Assembly: GCA_937927875.1 (NCBI GenBank)
Contig: CALEYV010000043.1
Coordinates: forward strand, 1 to 15,112
DNA length: 15,112 bases
Origin: an uncultured Actinomycetes bacterium
GTDB lineage: Bacteria; Actinomycetota; Acidimicrobiia; IMCC26256; PALSA-555
Reading direction: 5' to 3'
How positions within the stretch are numbered: position 1 is the first letter of the stretch; each line of letters starts with the position of its first letter. A program made the translations under genes and the position numbers. Shown here in pieces: positions 7,790 to 14,183 of this stretch. Below the pieces are notes generated by a model. It searched no databases. It was not told the DNA's origin and worked only from the letters and a program-made list of their open reading frames with translations.

Positions 7790-9042
7790 CCGGTCGGCGT
7801 CAGGACCAGGGTCGCGTTGTGGCCGCCGAAGCCGAACGAGTTCGACAGCACCGGCGCCGGTCCGAATGGCCGGGGCGAACCGGTCACGACGTCGAGGTCG
7901 ATGTCCTCGCCGAGCTGCTCGACGTTGGCGGTGGGGGGGACCACGCCGTCCCGGATGGAGCAGAGGGCGACGACGGCCTCGGCCGCGCCGGCCCCCGCGA
8001 TCATGTGGCCGAACACGCCCTTCGATCCCGTGACCGGGGGCGCGCCGTCGCCGAACACCTTGTGGATCGCCTCGGCCTCCGACGCGTCGTTGAGCTCGGT
8101 CGAGGTGCCGTGGGCGTTGATGTGGCCGATGTCGGCCGGCCCGAGCCCGGCGTCGTCGAGGGCCAGCTGCATGCAGCGGGTCGCGCCCTCGCCGCCCGGG
8201 GAGGGGGCCGTGATGTGGTGGGCGTCGGCGTTGCGGCCGTACCCGGCGACCTCGCCGTACACGCGGGCGCCGCGCGCCAGCGCCCGCTCGAGCGGCTCGA
8301 GGACGACGAACGCCGCCCCCTCGGCGATCACGAAGCCGTCCCGCTGGGCGTCGAAGGGCCGGGAGGCGCGCAGCGGGTCGTCGTTGCGGGTGCTGAGCGC
8401 CCCCATGCGCGCGAAGGCGGCCACGGTGATCGTGGTGAGGGGGTACTCGGTGCCGCCGGCGACGACGACGTCGGCGGTGCCGTCCCGGATGAGACGCGCG
8501 CCCTCCCCGATCGCGTTCGTGCCGGCCGCGCACGCGGTGGCGATGCACATCGCCGGCCCCGTGTAGCCGAAGCGGATCGAGATGACGCCCGCGGTGGCGT
8601 TTGGCATCATCATCGGGACGAAGAACGGGTTCACCCGCGCCGGCCCGCGCTCGAAGTAGATCTTCGCGTTCTGCTGCAGCGTGTCGAGGCCGCCGTTGCC
8701 GGTGGCGGCGATGACCGCGCAGCGCTCCGGGTCGGCGCCGAGCTCGCCGGCGTCCTCGATGGCGTCGGCGGCGGCCGCGAACCCGAGCTGGGCGACCCGG
8801 TCCTGGCGACGGACGTCCTTCGGCCCGAAGTAGGCGACCGGGTCGAACTCCTCGGGCACCGTGCACGCGAACGTGACCGAGAGGCCCTCCTCGACGAACG
8901 AGGGCACGGTGGCCGCGACCGGGCGCGCGTCGCGGACGTTGGCCCAGAAGCTGTCCAGGTCGACGCCGGCGGGCGTCTTCACGCCCATGCCGGTGACCGC
9001 GATGCGGGGCCGCCGGCGGTGGTCGAGGAGCTCGGGACTCAT
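7786..9042 (-). CDS. fabF: Beta-ketoacyl-ACP synthase II (FabF/KasA type)
   Basis: Cytosolic 418-residue condensing enzyme that extends acyl-ACP with malonyl-ACP. The Cys-His-His triad is Cys171 (IATACAAGTNAIG), His311 (INAHGTSTELND) and His346 (KGVFGHMIAGAGAAE), with Lys341. The gating loop NSFGFGGHNA (401-410) is present. Length and domain order are normal for KAS II. The ATG at 9042 is chosen because it overlaps the acpP stop by four bases (ATGA) and gives the standard N-terminus RIAVTGMG. The open frame runs further upstream only as an out-of-family extension over acpP. The C-terminal stop overlaps the start of the carboxyltransferase gene by four bases. Assignment to KAS II rather than KAS I follows general similarity; chain-length preference cannot be read from sequence. 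Confidence 0.95.
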   Translation of the reverse strand: MSPELLDHRRRPRIAVTGMGVKTPAGVDLDSFWANVRDARPVAATVPSFVEEGLSVTFACTVPEEFDPVAYFGPKDVRRQDRVAQLGFAAAADAIEDAGELGADPERCAVIAATGNGGLDTLQQNAKIYFERGPARVNPFFVPMMMPNATAGVISIRFGYTGPAMCIATACAAGTNAIGEGARLIRDGTADVVVAGGTEYPLTTITVAAFARMGALSTRNDDPLRASRPFDAQRDGFVIAEGAAFVVLEPLERALARGARVYGEVAGYGRNADAHHITAPSPGGEGATRCMQLALDDAGLGPADIGHINAHGTSTELNDASEAEAIHKVFGDGAPPVTGSKGVFGHMIAGAGAAEAVVALCSIRDGVVPPTANVEQLGEDIDLDVVTGSPRPFGPAPVLSNSFGFGGHNATLVLTPTG

Positions 9043-9290
9043 GCCTTCGAGGCCACCTTCGACATGACGAGGTCGACCGCCTGGCCGACGGTGGTCACGT
9101 CCTCGAGGTCCTCCTCGGGGACCGAGATGTCGAAGCGCTCCTCCAGGCCCATCACCAGCTCGACCAGGTCGAGGCTGTCGGCGTCGAGATCCTCCTTGAA
9201 CCGGGCGTCCTCGGTGACGGCCTCCGGCTCGACGGAAAGGACCTCGACCGCCACTTCCCGCAGGGCGGCGACTGCGTCCTGACGCTCCAT
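9039..9290 (-). CDS. acpP: Acyl carrier protein
   Basis: Small acidic protein of 83 residues carrying growing acyl chains on a 4'-phosphopantetheine arm. The attachment site is Ser39 in DADSLDLVELV, as in fatty acid synthesis ACPs. The four-helix pattern and high Glu/Asp content fit the family. The ATG at 9290 has the best Shine-Dalgarno of the operon: AAGGAGG at 9295-9301, four bases upstream and fully complementary to the 16S tail. This fits the need for more ACP than enzyme. It follows fabG by 29 bases, the widest gap in the operon, and overlaps fabF by four bases. Confidence 0.96.
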   Translation of the reverse strand: MERQDAVAALREVAVEVLSVEPEAVTEDARFKEDLDADSLDLVELVMGLEERFDISVPEEDLEDVTTVGQAVDLVMSKVASKA

Positions 9291-9319
9291 TGCTCCTCCT
9301 TGCTCGATCGGGGTAGCGC

Positions 9320-10063
9320 TCAGTGGCCCATGCCGAGGCCACCGTCGACCGGCACGACGGCGCCCGTCACGTACCCGGCGGCCTCGGAGCATAGGAACGC
9401 TACGAGACCGGCCACCTCGGCGGGGGTACCGAGCCGACCGAGCGGGACCGTGGCCTCCATCACACCGCGCCAGTCGGCCGGCATGGCCTCGGTCATGTCG
9501 GTCACGATAGGCCCGGGGGCGACGACGTTGCAGGTGACGTGCCTCGACGCGAGCTCGCGCGCGATGGCCCGCGAGAGCCCGACCAGGCCCGCCTTCGCGG
9601 CCGCGTAGTTCGCCTGGCCGGGCGCGCCGGTGTGCGCGGCGACCGACGACACGTTGACGATGCGGCCCCACCGGTTGCGCATCAGCTTCGGCGTCGCGCG
9701 CCGAATGGTGTGGAAGGCGCCGGTGAGGCTCGTCGCCACCACCCGCTCCCACTGCTCGTCGGTCATGCGGGCGACGAGCCCGTCCTCGGTGACGCCGGCG
9801 TTGTTGACCAGGATCTCGACCGGCCCGAACGCCCTCTCGACCTCGCCGAAGGCGCGGTCGACCGCGTCGGCGTCACGGACGTCGGCCAGCACGGCCATCG
9901 ACTCGTGCCCGGCAGCCTCCAGCTCGCGCTGGGTCTCCTTGGCGCCGTCGCTCACCGAGCAGCACACGACCCGGTGGCCGGCGTCGCCGAGCGCCAGCGC
10001 GATGGCGCGGCCGATCCCGCGGGACGCGCCGGTGACCAGCGCGGTTCGCGGCGCGTCGCTCAC
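9320..10063 (-). CDS. fabG: 3-oxoacyl-ACP reductase (FabG)
   Basis: NADPH-dependent short-chain dehydrogenase of 247 residues that reduces beta-ketoacyl-ACP to (R)-3-hydroxyacyl-ACP. TGASRGIG (11-18) binds the cofactor and NNAG (87-90) stabilises the core. Ser140, Tyr153 and Lys157 form the catalytic set (YAAAKAG). The fourth tetrad residue, usually Asn in a NLTG-type motif, is Ser112 (TSLTGAF), an uncommon replacement. The C-terminal VTGAVVPVDGGLGMGH is typical of FabG. The GTG at 10063 is chosen because it overlaps the fabH stop by four bases (GTGA) and gives a normal N-terminus; an in-frame GTG four codons upstream is possible but less likely. Context makes the role in fatty acid synthesis secure. 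Confidence 0.95.
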   Translation of the reverse strand: MSDAPRTALVTGASRGIGRAIALALGDAGHRVVCCSVSDGAKETQRELEAAGHESMAVLADVRDADAVDRAFGEVERAFGPVEILVNNAGVTEDGLVARMTDEQWERVVATSLTGAFHTIRRATPKLMRNRWGRIVNVSSVAAHTGAPGQANYAAAKAGLVGLSRAIARELASRHVTCNVVAPGPIVTDMTEAMPADWRGVMEATVPLGRLGTPAEVAGLVAFLCSEAAGYVTGAVVPVDGGLGMGH

Positions 10064-11046
10064 GGCCGTCCCCACCGGAGCAGCGCGCTGCCCCAGGTCA
10101 TGCCGGCACCGAATCCGCTGAGCAGGATGAGCTGACCGTCCTCGAGGCGCCCGTCGTCGGCCGCCTCGGCGAGCGCGAGCGGGATGGAGGCCGCCGACGT
10201 GTTGCCGTACCGCGCGATGTTCACGATCGTTCGCTCCGGGGGGATCCCCAGCCGGTTCGCGGCGGCGTCGATGATCCGCGCGTTGGCCTGGTGGGGGACG
10301 AACCAGTCGACCTGGGAGGATGCCACGCCGGCCCGGGTCAGGGTGGCACCGGCGGACTCGACCACGACCCGCACGGCCCGCCGGAACACCTCCGGGCCCT
10401 GCATCTGCAGGAACTGGAGCCCCTCGGCGAGCGTCTCGGCGGTGGTGGGTCGCCGGCTGCCACCTGCCTTCACCTGCAGCAGCCCGGCCAGGCTGCCGTC
10501 GCAGCCGAGGTCGAAGGCGAGCAGGCCGGGGCCGTCGTCGGGGCTGGCCTCGAGGACCAGCGCCGCCGCGCCGTCGCCGAACAGGACGCAGGTGGTGCGG
10601 TCGGCGGGGTCGATGATGCGCGACAGCGTCTCGGCCCCGATGACGAGGACGTGGCCGAGACCGCCGGTGGCGAGCAGCGAGCCGCCCGCGACGAGCTCGT
10701 AGACGAACCCGGCGCAGCCGGCGCCGAGGTCGAACGAGCCGCAGCGCAGGCCGAGGCCGTCGCCGACGAAGGCGCCGGTGTGGGGGATCGGCTGCTCGGG
10801 CGTGGCGGTGGCGACGATCAGCAGGTCGACGTCGACGGGCGTGATCTTGGCGGACTTGATCGCGGCCGCGCCGGCGGCGATGGCCAGGGTGGCGGTCGTC
10901 TCGTCGGGGGCGGCGATGCGCCGCTCCCGGATGCCGGTGCGCTCGACGATCCACTGGTCGGACGTGTCGACGCGGCGCTCGAGGTCGGCGTTGGTGAGAC
11001 GCCCCTCGGGGAGGGCCGTGCCCCAGCCGGCGATGCAGGCCCGCAT
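10060..11046 (-). CDS. fabH: Beta-ketoacyl-ACP synthase III (FabH)
   Basis: Initiating condensing enzyme of 328 residues that joins an acyl-CoA primer to malonyl-ACP. The catalytic residues are Cys111 (LGAGCAGFVYEL), His252 (VPHQANARII) and Asn282 (NIARYGNTSAASIPL), spaced as in E. coli FabH. The N-terminal signature DQWIVERTGIRERR is present and length is normal. The ATG at 11046 lies two bases after the stop of the carrier-like gene (TGAGGATG), so translation is probably coupled; there is no strong separate Shine-Dalgarno. It overlaps fabG by four bases. Primer choice (acetyl versus branched acyl-CoA) cannot be read from the sequence. Confidence 0.95.
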   Translation of the reverse strand: MRACIAGWGTALPEGRLTNADLERRVDTSDQWIVERTGIRERRIAAPDETTATLAIAAGAAAIKSAKITPVDVDLLIVATATPEQPIPHTGAFVGDGLGLRCGSFDLGAGCAGFVYELVAGGSLLATGGLGHVLVIGAETLSRIIDPADRTTCVLFGDGAAALVLEASPDDGPGLLAFDLGCDGSLAGLLQVKAGGSRRPTTAETLAEGLQFLQMQGPEVFRRAVRVVVESAGATLTRAGVASSQVDWFVPHQANARIIDAAANRLGIPPERTIVNIARYGNTSAASIPLALAEAADDGRLEDGQLILLSGFGAGMTWGSALLRWGRP

Positions 11047-11048
11047 CC

Positions 11049-11309
11049 TCAGTGCACTCGGAGCCAGGCGACCGGCTGTCCTTCGCGCAGCCGCTCGCCC
11101 GGGCGCACGAGCACGCCGACGAGCTGGCCCGCGAACGGGCTCGCCACCGGGGTGCAGGTGCCGGGCCCGTCGACCATCCCCACAGTCTGGCCTTGGGTGA
11201 CGGTGCCGGCCTCGGGCAGGTCGACGGGCCGGAACACGCCGACGGTCGGGGCGACGATCATCCGCTCGGGGACCAGCAGGCCCTCGCCGTGGTCGAGCAA
11301 CGTCTCCAT
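11049..11309 (-). CDS. Biotinyl/lipoyl-like carrier protein lacking the acceptor lysine
   Basis: Small protein of 86 residues with the fold signature of a biotin carboxyl carrier domain: IVAPTVGVFRP (18-28), GQTVGMVDG (40-48), and SPFAGQLVGVLVRPGERL (57-74). The stretch from Gly40 to Gly61 lines up without gaps with the biotin site of AccB-type proteins. The AMKM motif becomes GPGT (48-51), and the lysine position is Gly50. The whole protein contains no lysine, so neither biotin nor lipoate can be attached normally. Its place between fabD and fabH, in an operon with a carboxyltransferase, suggests a link to acetyl-CoA carboxylation, perhaps as a structural or docking partner. The start is firm: AGGAGGT (11316-11322) lies six bases before ATG 11309, which overlaps the fabD stop by one base. 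Fold assignment is likely; the function is unknown. Confidence 0.75.
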   Translation of the reverse strand: METLLDHGEGLLVPERMIVAPTVGVFRPVDLPEAGTVTQGQTVGMVDGPGTCTPVASPFAGQLVGVLVRPGERLREGQPVAWLRVH

Positions 11310-12262
11310 CAGCGCACCTCCTCGAGGGTGAGCGCGTCGGCGTCGGCGGGGGTGGCGACGCCGCGGACGGGCACGTCGGGGGTGGTTCGCTTGGCGAGGC
11401 CGGCCAGCATCGAGCCGTGCCCGACCTCGAGGCAGGTGGTGGCGCCGAGGCCGGCGATGGTCAGCATCGACTCGCGCCAGCGCACCGGGACCGCCACGTG
11501 CTCGGCCGACCGGGGCCGCCAGTCGGTGTCGTCGTGGGCCTCGGCGTCGAGGTTCGACACCACGGGCGAGGCGGCCGGCCGGAACGTCACCCCGGCCAGC
11601 TCGTCGACGAGGCTATCGGCGGCCGGTCGCATGAGCCGAGTGTGGAAGGCGCCCCCCACGTTGAGCGGCGTGGCGCGCTTCACCCCCAGCTCCTTGGCCC
11701 GGGCCGAGCCCGCCTCGACCCCGTCCGGGGTGCCGGCGATAACGACCTGGCCCGGCGCGTTGTCGTTGGCGAGCCAGCAGCCGTCCGGCGCGGCCTGGCA
11801 GGCCTCGAGGGCCTGCTCGGGGGTGGCGCCGAGCAGCGCCGCCATGCGCCCCGGGTGGGCGTCGGCGGCGGCCTGGGTCAGCTCGGCCCGGCGGGCCGCG
11901 AAGCGGACCCCGTCCTCGAGGGCGAGGGCTCCGGCGGCGATGAGGGCCGTGACCTGGCCGAGCGAGTGGCCGGCGAACGCGACGGGGGCCGGGACCCGGT
12001 CCCGGATCGCCTCCCACGCCAGGAGAGAGGTAAGGAGGACGGCCAGCTGGGCGTCCCGGGTCCGGGCCAGCTGATCGGCGGGGGCGTCGAGGACGAGCGG
12101 GGCCAACGGCTCCCCGAGGGCGGCCTCGGCCCGGTCGAGGACGGCCCAGGCGTCGGTGCCGCGCCAGGGCGCGCCCATGCCGGGGCTCTGGGTTCCCTGA
12201 CCGGGGAACAGGACGGCGATTCCCACGGGCTCTCTCTCGTCGAAGGCTGGGCGGGCCGCCAC
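11309..12262 (-). CDS. fabD: Malonyl-CoA:ACP transacylase (FabD)
   Basis: Cytosolic enzyme of 317 residues that transfers malonyl from CoA to ACP, feeding FabH and FabF. LFPGQGTQ (18-25) forms the oxyanion side, GHSLGQ (98-103) holds the nucleophile Ser100, Arg124 probably binds the malonyl carboxylate, and GAFHTRLM (204-211) holds catalytic His207. Length is normal. The GTG at 12262 is chosen for its Shine-Dalgarno GGAGGAG (12269-12275), six bases upstream. A GTG at codon 13 would start closer to the conserved GIAVLFPGQG but has only a weak GAGAG ahead of it. First gene of the eight-gene operon and divergent from fabZ. Its ribosome site is embedded in a predicted leader structure. Confidence 0.95.
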   Translation of the reverse strand: MAARPAFDEREPVGIAVLFPGQGTQSPGMGAPWRGTDAWAVLDRAEAALGEPLAPLVLDAPADQLARTRDAQLAVLLTSLLAWEAIRDRVPAPVAFAGHSLGQVTALIAAGALALEDGVRFAARRAELTQAAADAHPGRMAALLGATPEQALEACQAAPDGCWLANDNAPGQVVIAGTPDGVEAGSARAKELGVKRATPLNVGGAFHTRLMRPAADSLVDELAGVTFRPAASPVVSNLDAEAHDDTDWRPRSAEHVAVPVRWRESMLTIAGLGATTCLEVGHGSMLAGLAKRTTPDVPVRGVATPADADALTLEEVR

Positions 12263-12266
12263 CCGC

Positions 12267-12302
12267 GGCTCCTCCCTCGAGGGATCCGACCGATCCTGAG
12301 CC
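12267..12302 (-). promoter_or_regulatory. Structured leader upstream of fabD
   Basis: On the minus strand GGCTC (12302-12298) can pair with GAGCC (12271-12267). The pair encloses two further elements: GGATC/GATCC with a five-base loop (12282-12296) and the perfect 12-base palindrome TCCCTCGAGGGA (12273-12284), which share a few bases. The fabD Shine-Dalgarno (12269-12275) lies inside these pairings. This could limit fabD translation, but such short GC-rich pairings may also arise by chance and no known riboswitch is recognised. Confidence 0.35.
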
Positions 12303-12335
12303 CACGGGGTTACACGCCCGGGTCCCCAGGGTTAC
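12302..12335. promoter_or_regulatory. Direct repeats between fabD and fabZ (candidate operator)
   Basis: Two 12-base elements, CCACGGGGTTAC at 12302-12313 and CCCCAGGGTTAC at 12324-12335, match at 10 of 12 positions in the same orientation. They start exactly 22 bases apart, about two helical turns. They lie between the divergent fabD operon and fabZ and just upstream of the proposed fabZ -10 box. A fatty acid synthesis regulator could bind both, but no known operator is recognised. The second copy also overlaps the inverted pair GTTA-CGAA-TAAC (12331-12342). Confidence 0.4.
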
Positions 12336-12338
12336 GAA

Positions 12339-12344
12339 TAACGT
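12339..12344 (+). promoter_or_regulatory. Candidate -10 box of fabZ (leaderless)
   Basis: TAACGT fits TAnnnT and ends seven bases before the GTG start at 12352. That places the expected transcription start at or next to the start codon. No Shine-Dalgarno exists upstream of this GTG. No convincing -35 element is seen. Confidence 0.45.
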
Positions 12345-12351
12345 CGCTGTC

Positions 12352-12783
12352 GTGCTGGCCAACTCGGACGAGCTGGTGGCGCTGCTGCCTCACCGGCCGC
12401 CGTTCCGCTTCGTCGACGCCGTGGACGCCTTCGAGCCGGGGGTCTCCATCGAGGCCCGGTACCGGGTGACGGGGGAGGAGGACTTCCTCGCCGGGCACTT
12501 CCCCGGCAACCCGGTGCTGCCGGGGGTGATCCAGCTCGAGGCCTTGGCCCAGGCGGGGGCGATCGCGGTGCTGGCCGACGAGCGGGGCAAGGATCGCCTT
12601 CCTCTCTTTGGGGGGGTCGAGAAGGTGCGGTGGCGGCGGATCGTGCGGCCGGGCGAGGAGCTGATGCTCTCGGTCCGGCTCGAGCGGCTGAGCGGCCGGG
12701 GCGGGTGGGGGCAGGGCACCGCCAGCGTCGATGGCGCCACCGCCTGCCAGGCCCGCCTGTTCTTCGCGTTCGCCGACGCGTGA
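12352..12783 (+). CDS. fabZ: 3-hydroxyacyl-ACP dehydratase (FabZ)
   Basis: Hotdog-fold dehydratase of 143 residues that converts (R)-3-hydroxyacyl-ACP to trans-2-enoyl-ACP, the step between FabG and FabI. The signature GHFPGNPVLPGVIQLEALAQ (48-67) holds the active-site His49 and Glu63. LLPHRPPFRFVD (11-22) is the usual FabZ start, and GGVEKVRWRRIVRPGEEL completes the domain. It supplies the one cycle enzyme missing from the divergent operon. The GTG at 12352 has no Shine-Dalgarno but has a TAACGT box seven bases upstream, suggesting a leaderless mRNA. It overlaps the SGNH hydrolase gene by four bases. A stand-alone FabZ separates this organism from mycobacteria, which use HadABC. Confidence 0.95.
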   Translation: MLANSDELVALLPHRPPFRFVDAVDAFEPGVSIEARYRVTGEEDFLAGHFPGNPVLPGVIQLEALAQAGAIAVLADERGKDRLPLFGGVEKVRWRRIVRPGEELMLSVRLERLSGRGGWGQGTASVDGATACQARLFFAFADA

Positions 12784-13829
12784 CGCTCCGGCCGCTGGCC
12801 CTGGGGCTGCTGTCCGCCGCCCTCCTGGCGCCGGTCGGCAGCCCGTCGGCGGCGGTGGCGGCGGTCCGGCCCCGGTCGGTCGTGCAGCTCGGCGACTCGG
12901 TGGCCTCGGGCGAGGGGACGCTCTACGGCTACCGGTACGACCGGGCGTCCCGGACGTGGACGGGTGGGAGCGTGCTGGCCAGCTGGCCCGGCCCGTACCC
13001 CGGTTGCCACGACTCGCCGGCCGCGTACGGGAACCTGGTCGCCCGCCGGCTCGGGGCGCGCTTCGCCACCTTCGCCTGCTCGGGTGCCTCGTACCTCAAC
13101 GGGGTCGTCGCGCCCCAGACCCAGTCCGGGCTGCTCGGTCCGACGACGCTGCGCCCGGCCCAGTTCGGGGTCTGGCCGTCCGGCCCCGACCTCAACGCCG
13201 CCTACGACGCGGCCCGGCCCGACCTCGTGCTCGTCACCCTCGGCGCCGACGACGTCGACTTCTCACCCGTCGTGCGCGACTGCGTCGAGAACGAGCTCGC
13301 GCACCGCATCACGGGCGAGTCCCTGCGCTGCACGGCCGGCAACCCGGGCCCGACGATCGCCGCCGACCTCAACACCAACCTGCCCGCGCTCGGCCCCCAC
13401 CTCGTCGCGCTGTCCCAGGCGATCCGGGCCCGCGGCCGCGCCGCGGGGCGGGTGCCGGCGGTGGTCTTCACCCTCTACCACGACCCGTTCCCGACCGGCG
13501 CCCAGCGCTGTCCGGACGTCGCCCTGCTCGACCCGACCCAGGTCGCCTACCTGCGGTCGCTGCTGGGCGCGCTGAACGCGACCGTCCGCGCCTCGCTCGC
13601 GTCCCAGCCCGGCGTCGCGCTGGCGGACACCTCCCGGGCCATGGTCGGCCCGGACGGCAAGGACCATCGGTGGTGCAGCGCCGACCCGTGGGCGTACGGC
13701 CTGTCGACCATCTCGGTGAGCAACCCGGCCAGCCTGCTGAGCGCGGCCCCGTTCCATCCCACCCCGGTCGGGCAGGCCCGGTTCGCGGCCCTGGTGACGC
13801 CGGTGGCGCAGCGCGCCCTCGGCCGCTGA
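12780..13829 (+). CDS. Secreted SGNH/GDSL-type hydrolase
   Basis: Predicted 349-residue exported esterase or lipase. A signal peptide (MTLRPLALGLLSAALLAPVG, cleavage probably near AAVAA at 24-28) is followed by the SGNH domain. Block I is GDSVASGEG with nucleophile Ser40, block III is LGADD (154-158), and block V is PFHPTPVGQ with His326. The Asp usually three residues before the histidine is absent (Ala323), so a Ser-His dyad is likely, as in some Streptomyces esterases. Six cysteines (76, 100, 168, 184, 244, 299) could form three disulfides, fitting export. The GTG at 12780 overlaps the fabZ stop (GTGA) and gives a clean signal peptide; the frame is open further upstream but overlaps fabZ. 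The substrate is unknown; lipid or cell-envelope esters are plausible from the partner gene. Confidence 0.85.
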   Translation: MTLRPLALGLLSAALLAPVGSPSAAVAAVRPRSVVQLGDSVASGEGTLYGYRYDRASRTWTGGSVLASWPGPYPGCHDSPAAYGNLVARRLGARFATFACSGASYLNGVVAPQTQSGLLGPTTLRPAQFGVWPSGPDLNAAYDAARPDLVLVTLGADDVDFSPVVRDCVENELAHRITGESLRCTAGNPGPTIAADLNTNLPALGPHLVALSQAIRARGRAAGRVPAVVFTLYHDPFPTGAQRCPDVALLDPTQVAYLRSLLGALNATVRASLASQPGVALADTSRAMVGPDGKDHRWCSADPWAYGLSTISVSNPASLLSAAPFHPTPVGQARFAALVTPVAQRALGR

Positions 13830-13833
13830 CCCG

Positions 13834-14076
13834 CTAGCGGCGGTCGTCCGGGCGCAGCTCGGCGACCGGTCGGCGGTCGTCGTCGCGGGCGTCGAGCTCG
13901 TCGGCGAGGTGCTCGGGGTCCTCCTTGAGCAGCAGCCGGGTCTCCACGTCCCGATCGAGCCGCCGGGACCCGTCGCGGGGCCACGGCGACAGCACGATGA
14001 AGAGGAGGATGACGACCGACGCGCCGACGCAGCCGATCCCGATCCAGGTGATGTCGCTGATGGCAGCGAGGCTCAT
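13834..14076 (-). CDS. Small single-pass membrane protein
   Basis: An 80-residue protein with one hydrophobic helix (about 9-31, WIGIGCVGASVVILLFIVL). A charged cytoplasmic-looking tail follows, rich in Asp and Arg and ending PVAELRPDDRR. No family is recognised. The ATG at 14076 is chosen because the helix follows directly and a TACACT box lies nine bases upstream; an upstream TTG at 14118 would add 14 unlikely residues. Convergent with the hydrolase gene, four bases from its stop, and divergent from the LCP gene across 107 bases. Codon bias and the coherent helix support a real gene. The function is unknown. Confidence 0.65.
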   Translation of the reverse strand: MSLAAISDITWIGIGCVGASVVILLFIVLSPWPRDGSRRLDRDVETRLLLKEDPEHLADELDARDDDRRPVAELRPDDRR

Positions 14077-14085
14077 GGTGGCGGC

Positions 14086-14091
14086 AGTGTA
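14086..14091 (-). promoter_or_regulatory. Candidate -10 box of the small membrane protein gene
   Basis: TACACT on the minus strand fits TAnnnT and ends nine bases before ATG 14076, leaving a leader of only a few bases. No Shine-Dalgarno is seen. Confidence 0.3.
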
Positions 14092-14171
14092 CCGACGCGG
14101 GGCCGGAATCCTGGACAACGACGCGAGGCTGCTCGCGCCGCACGTGACCGAGCGTCGCCGGACACGGCCGA

Positions 14172-14177
14172 TACGGT
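14172..14177 (+). promoter_or_regulatory. Candidate -10 box of the LCP gene (leaderless)
   Basis: TACGGT fits TAnnnT and ends six bases before GTG 14184, so transcription should begin at the start codon. It lies inside an inverted repeat, CCGGAC 14158-14163 and GTCCGG 14179-14184, that could be an operator or chance. Confidence 0.45.
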
Positions 14178-14183
14178 CGTCCG

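Noticed and set aside
5957..8566. Long open frame on the plus strand across fabI, the carboxyltransferase gene and fabF
   Set aside because: The translation is low-complexity Arg/Gly/Val/Ala-rich with no family motif, and lies opposite three genes with complete catalytic motifs. GC-rich DNA produces such antisense open frames.
8867..9342. Upstream extension of fabF beyond ATG 9042
   Set aside because: It is Arg/Gly-rich antisense-like sequence overlapping acpP; the ATGA overlap and family N-terminus fix the start at 9042.
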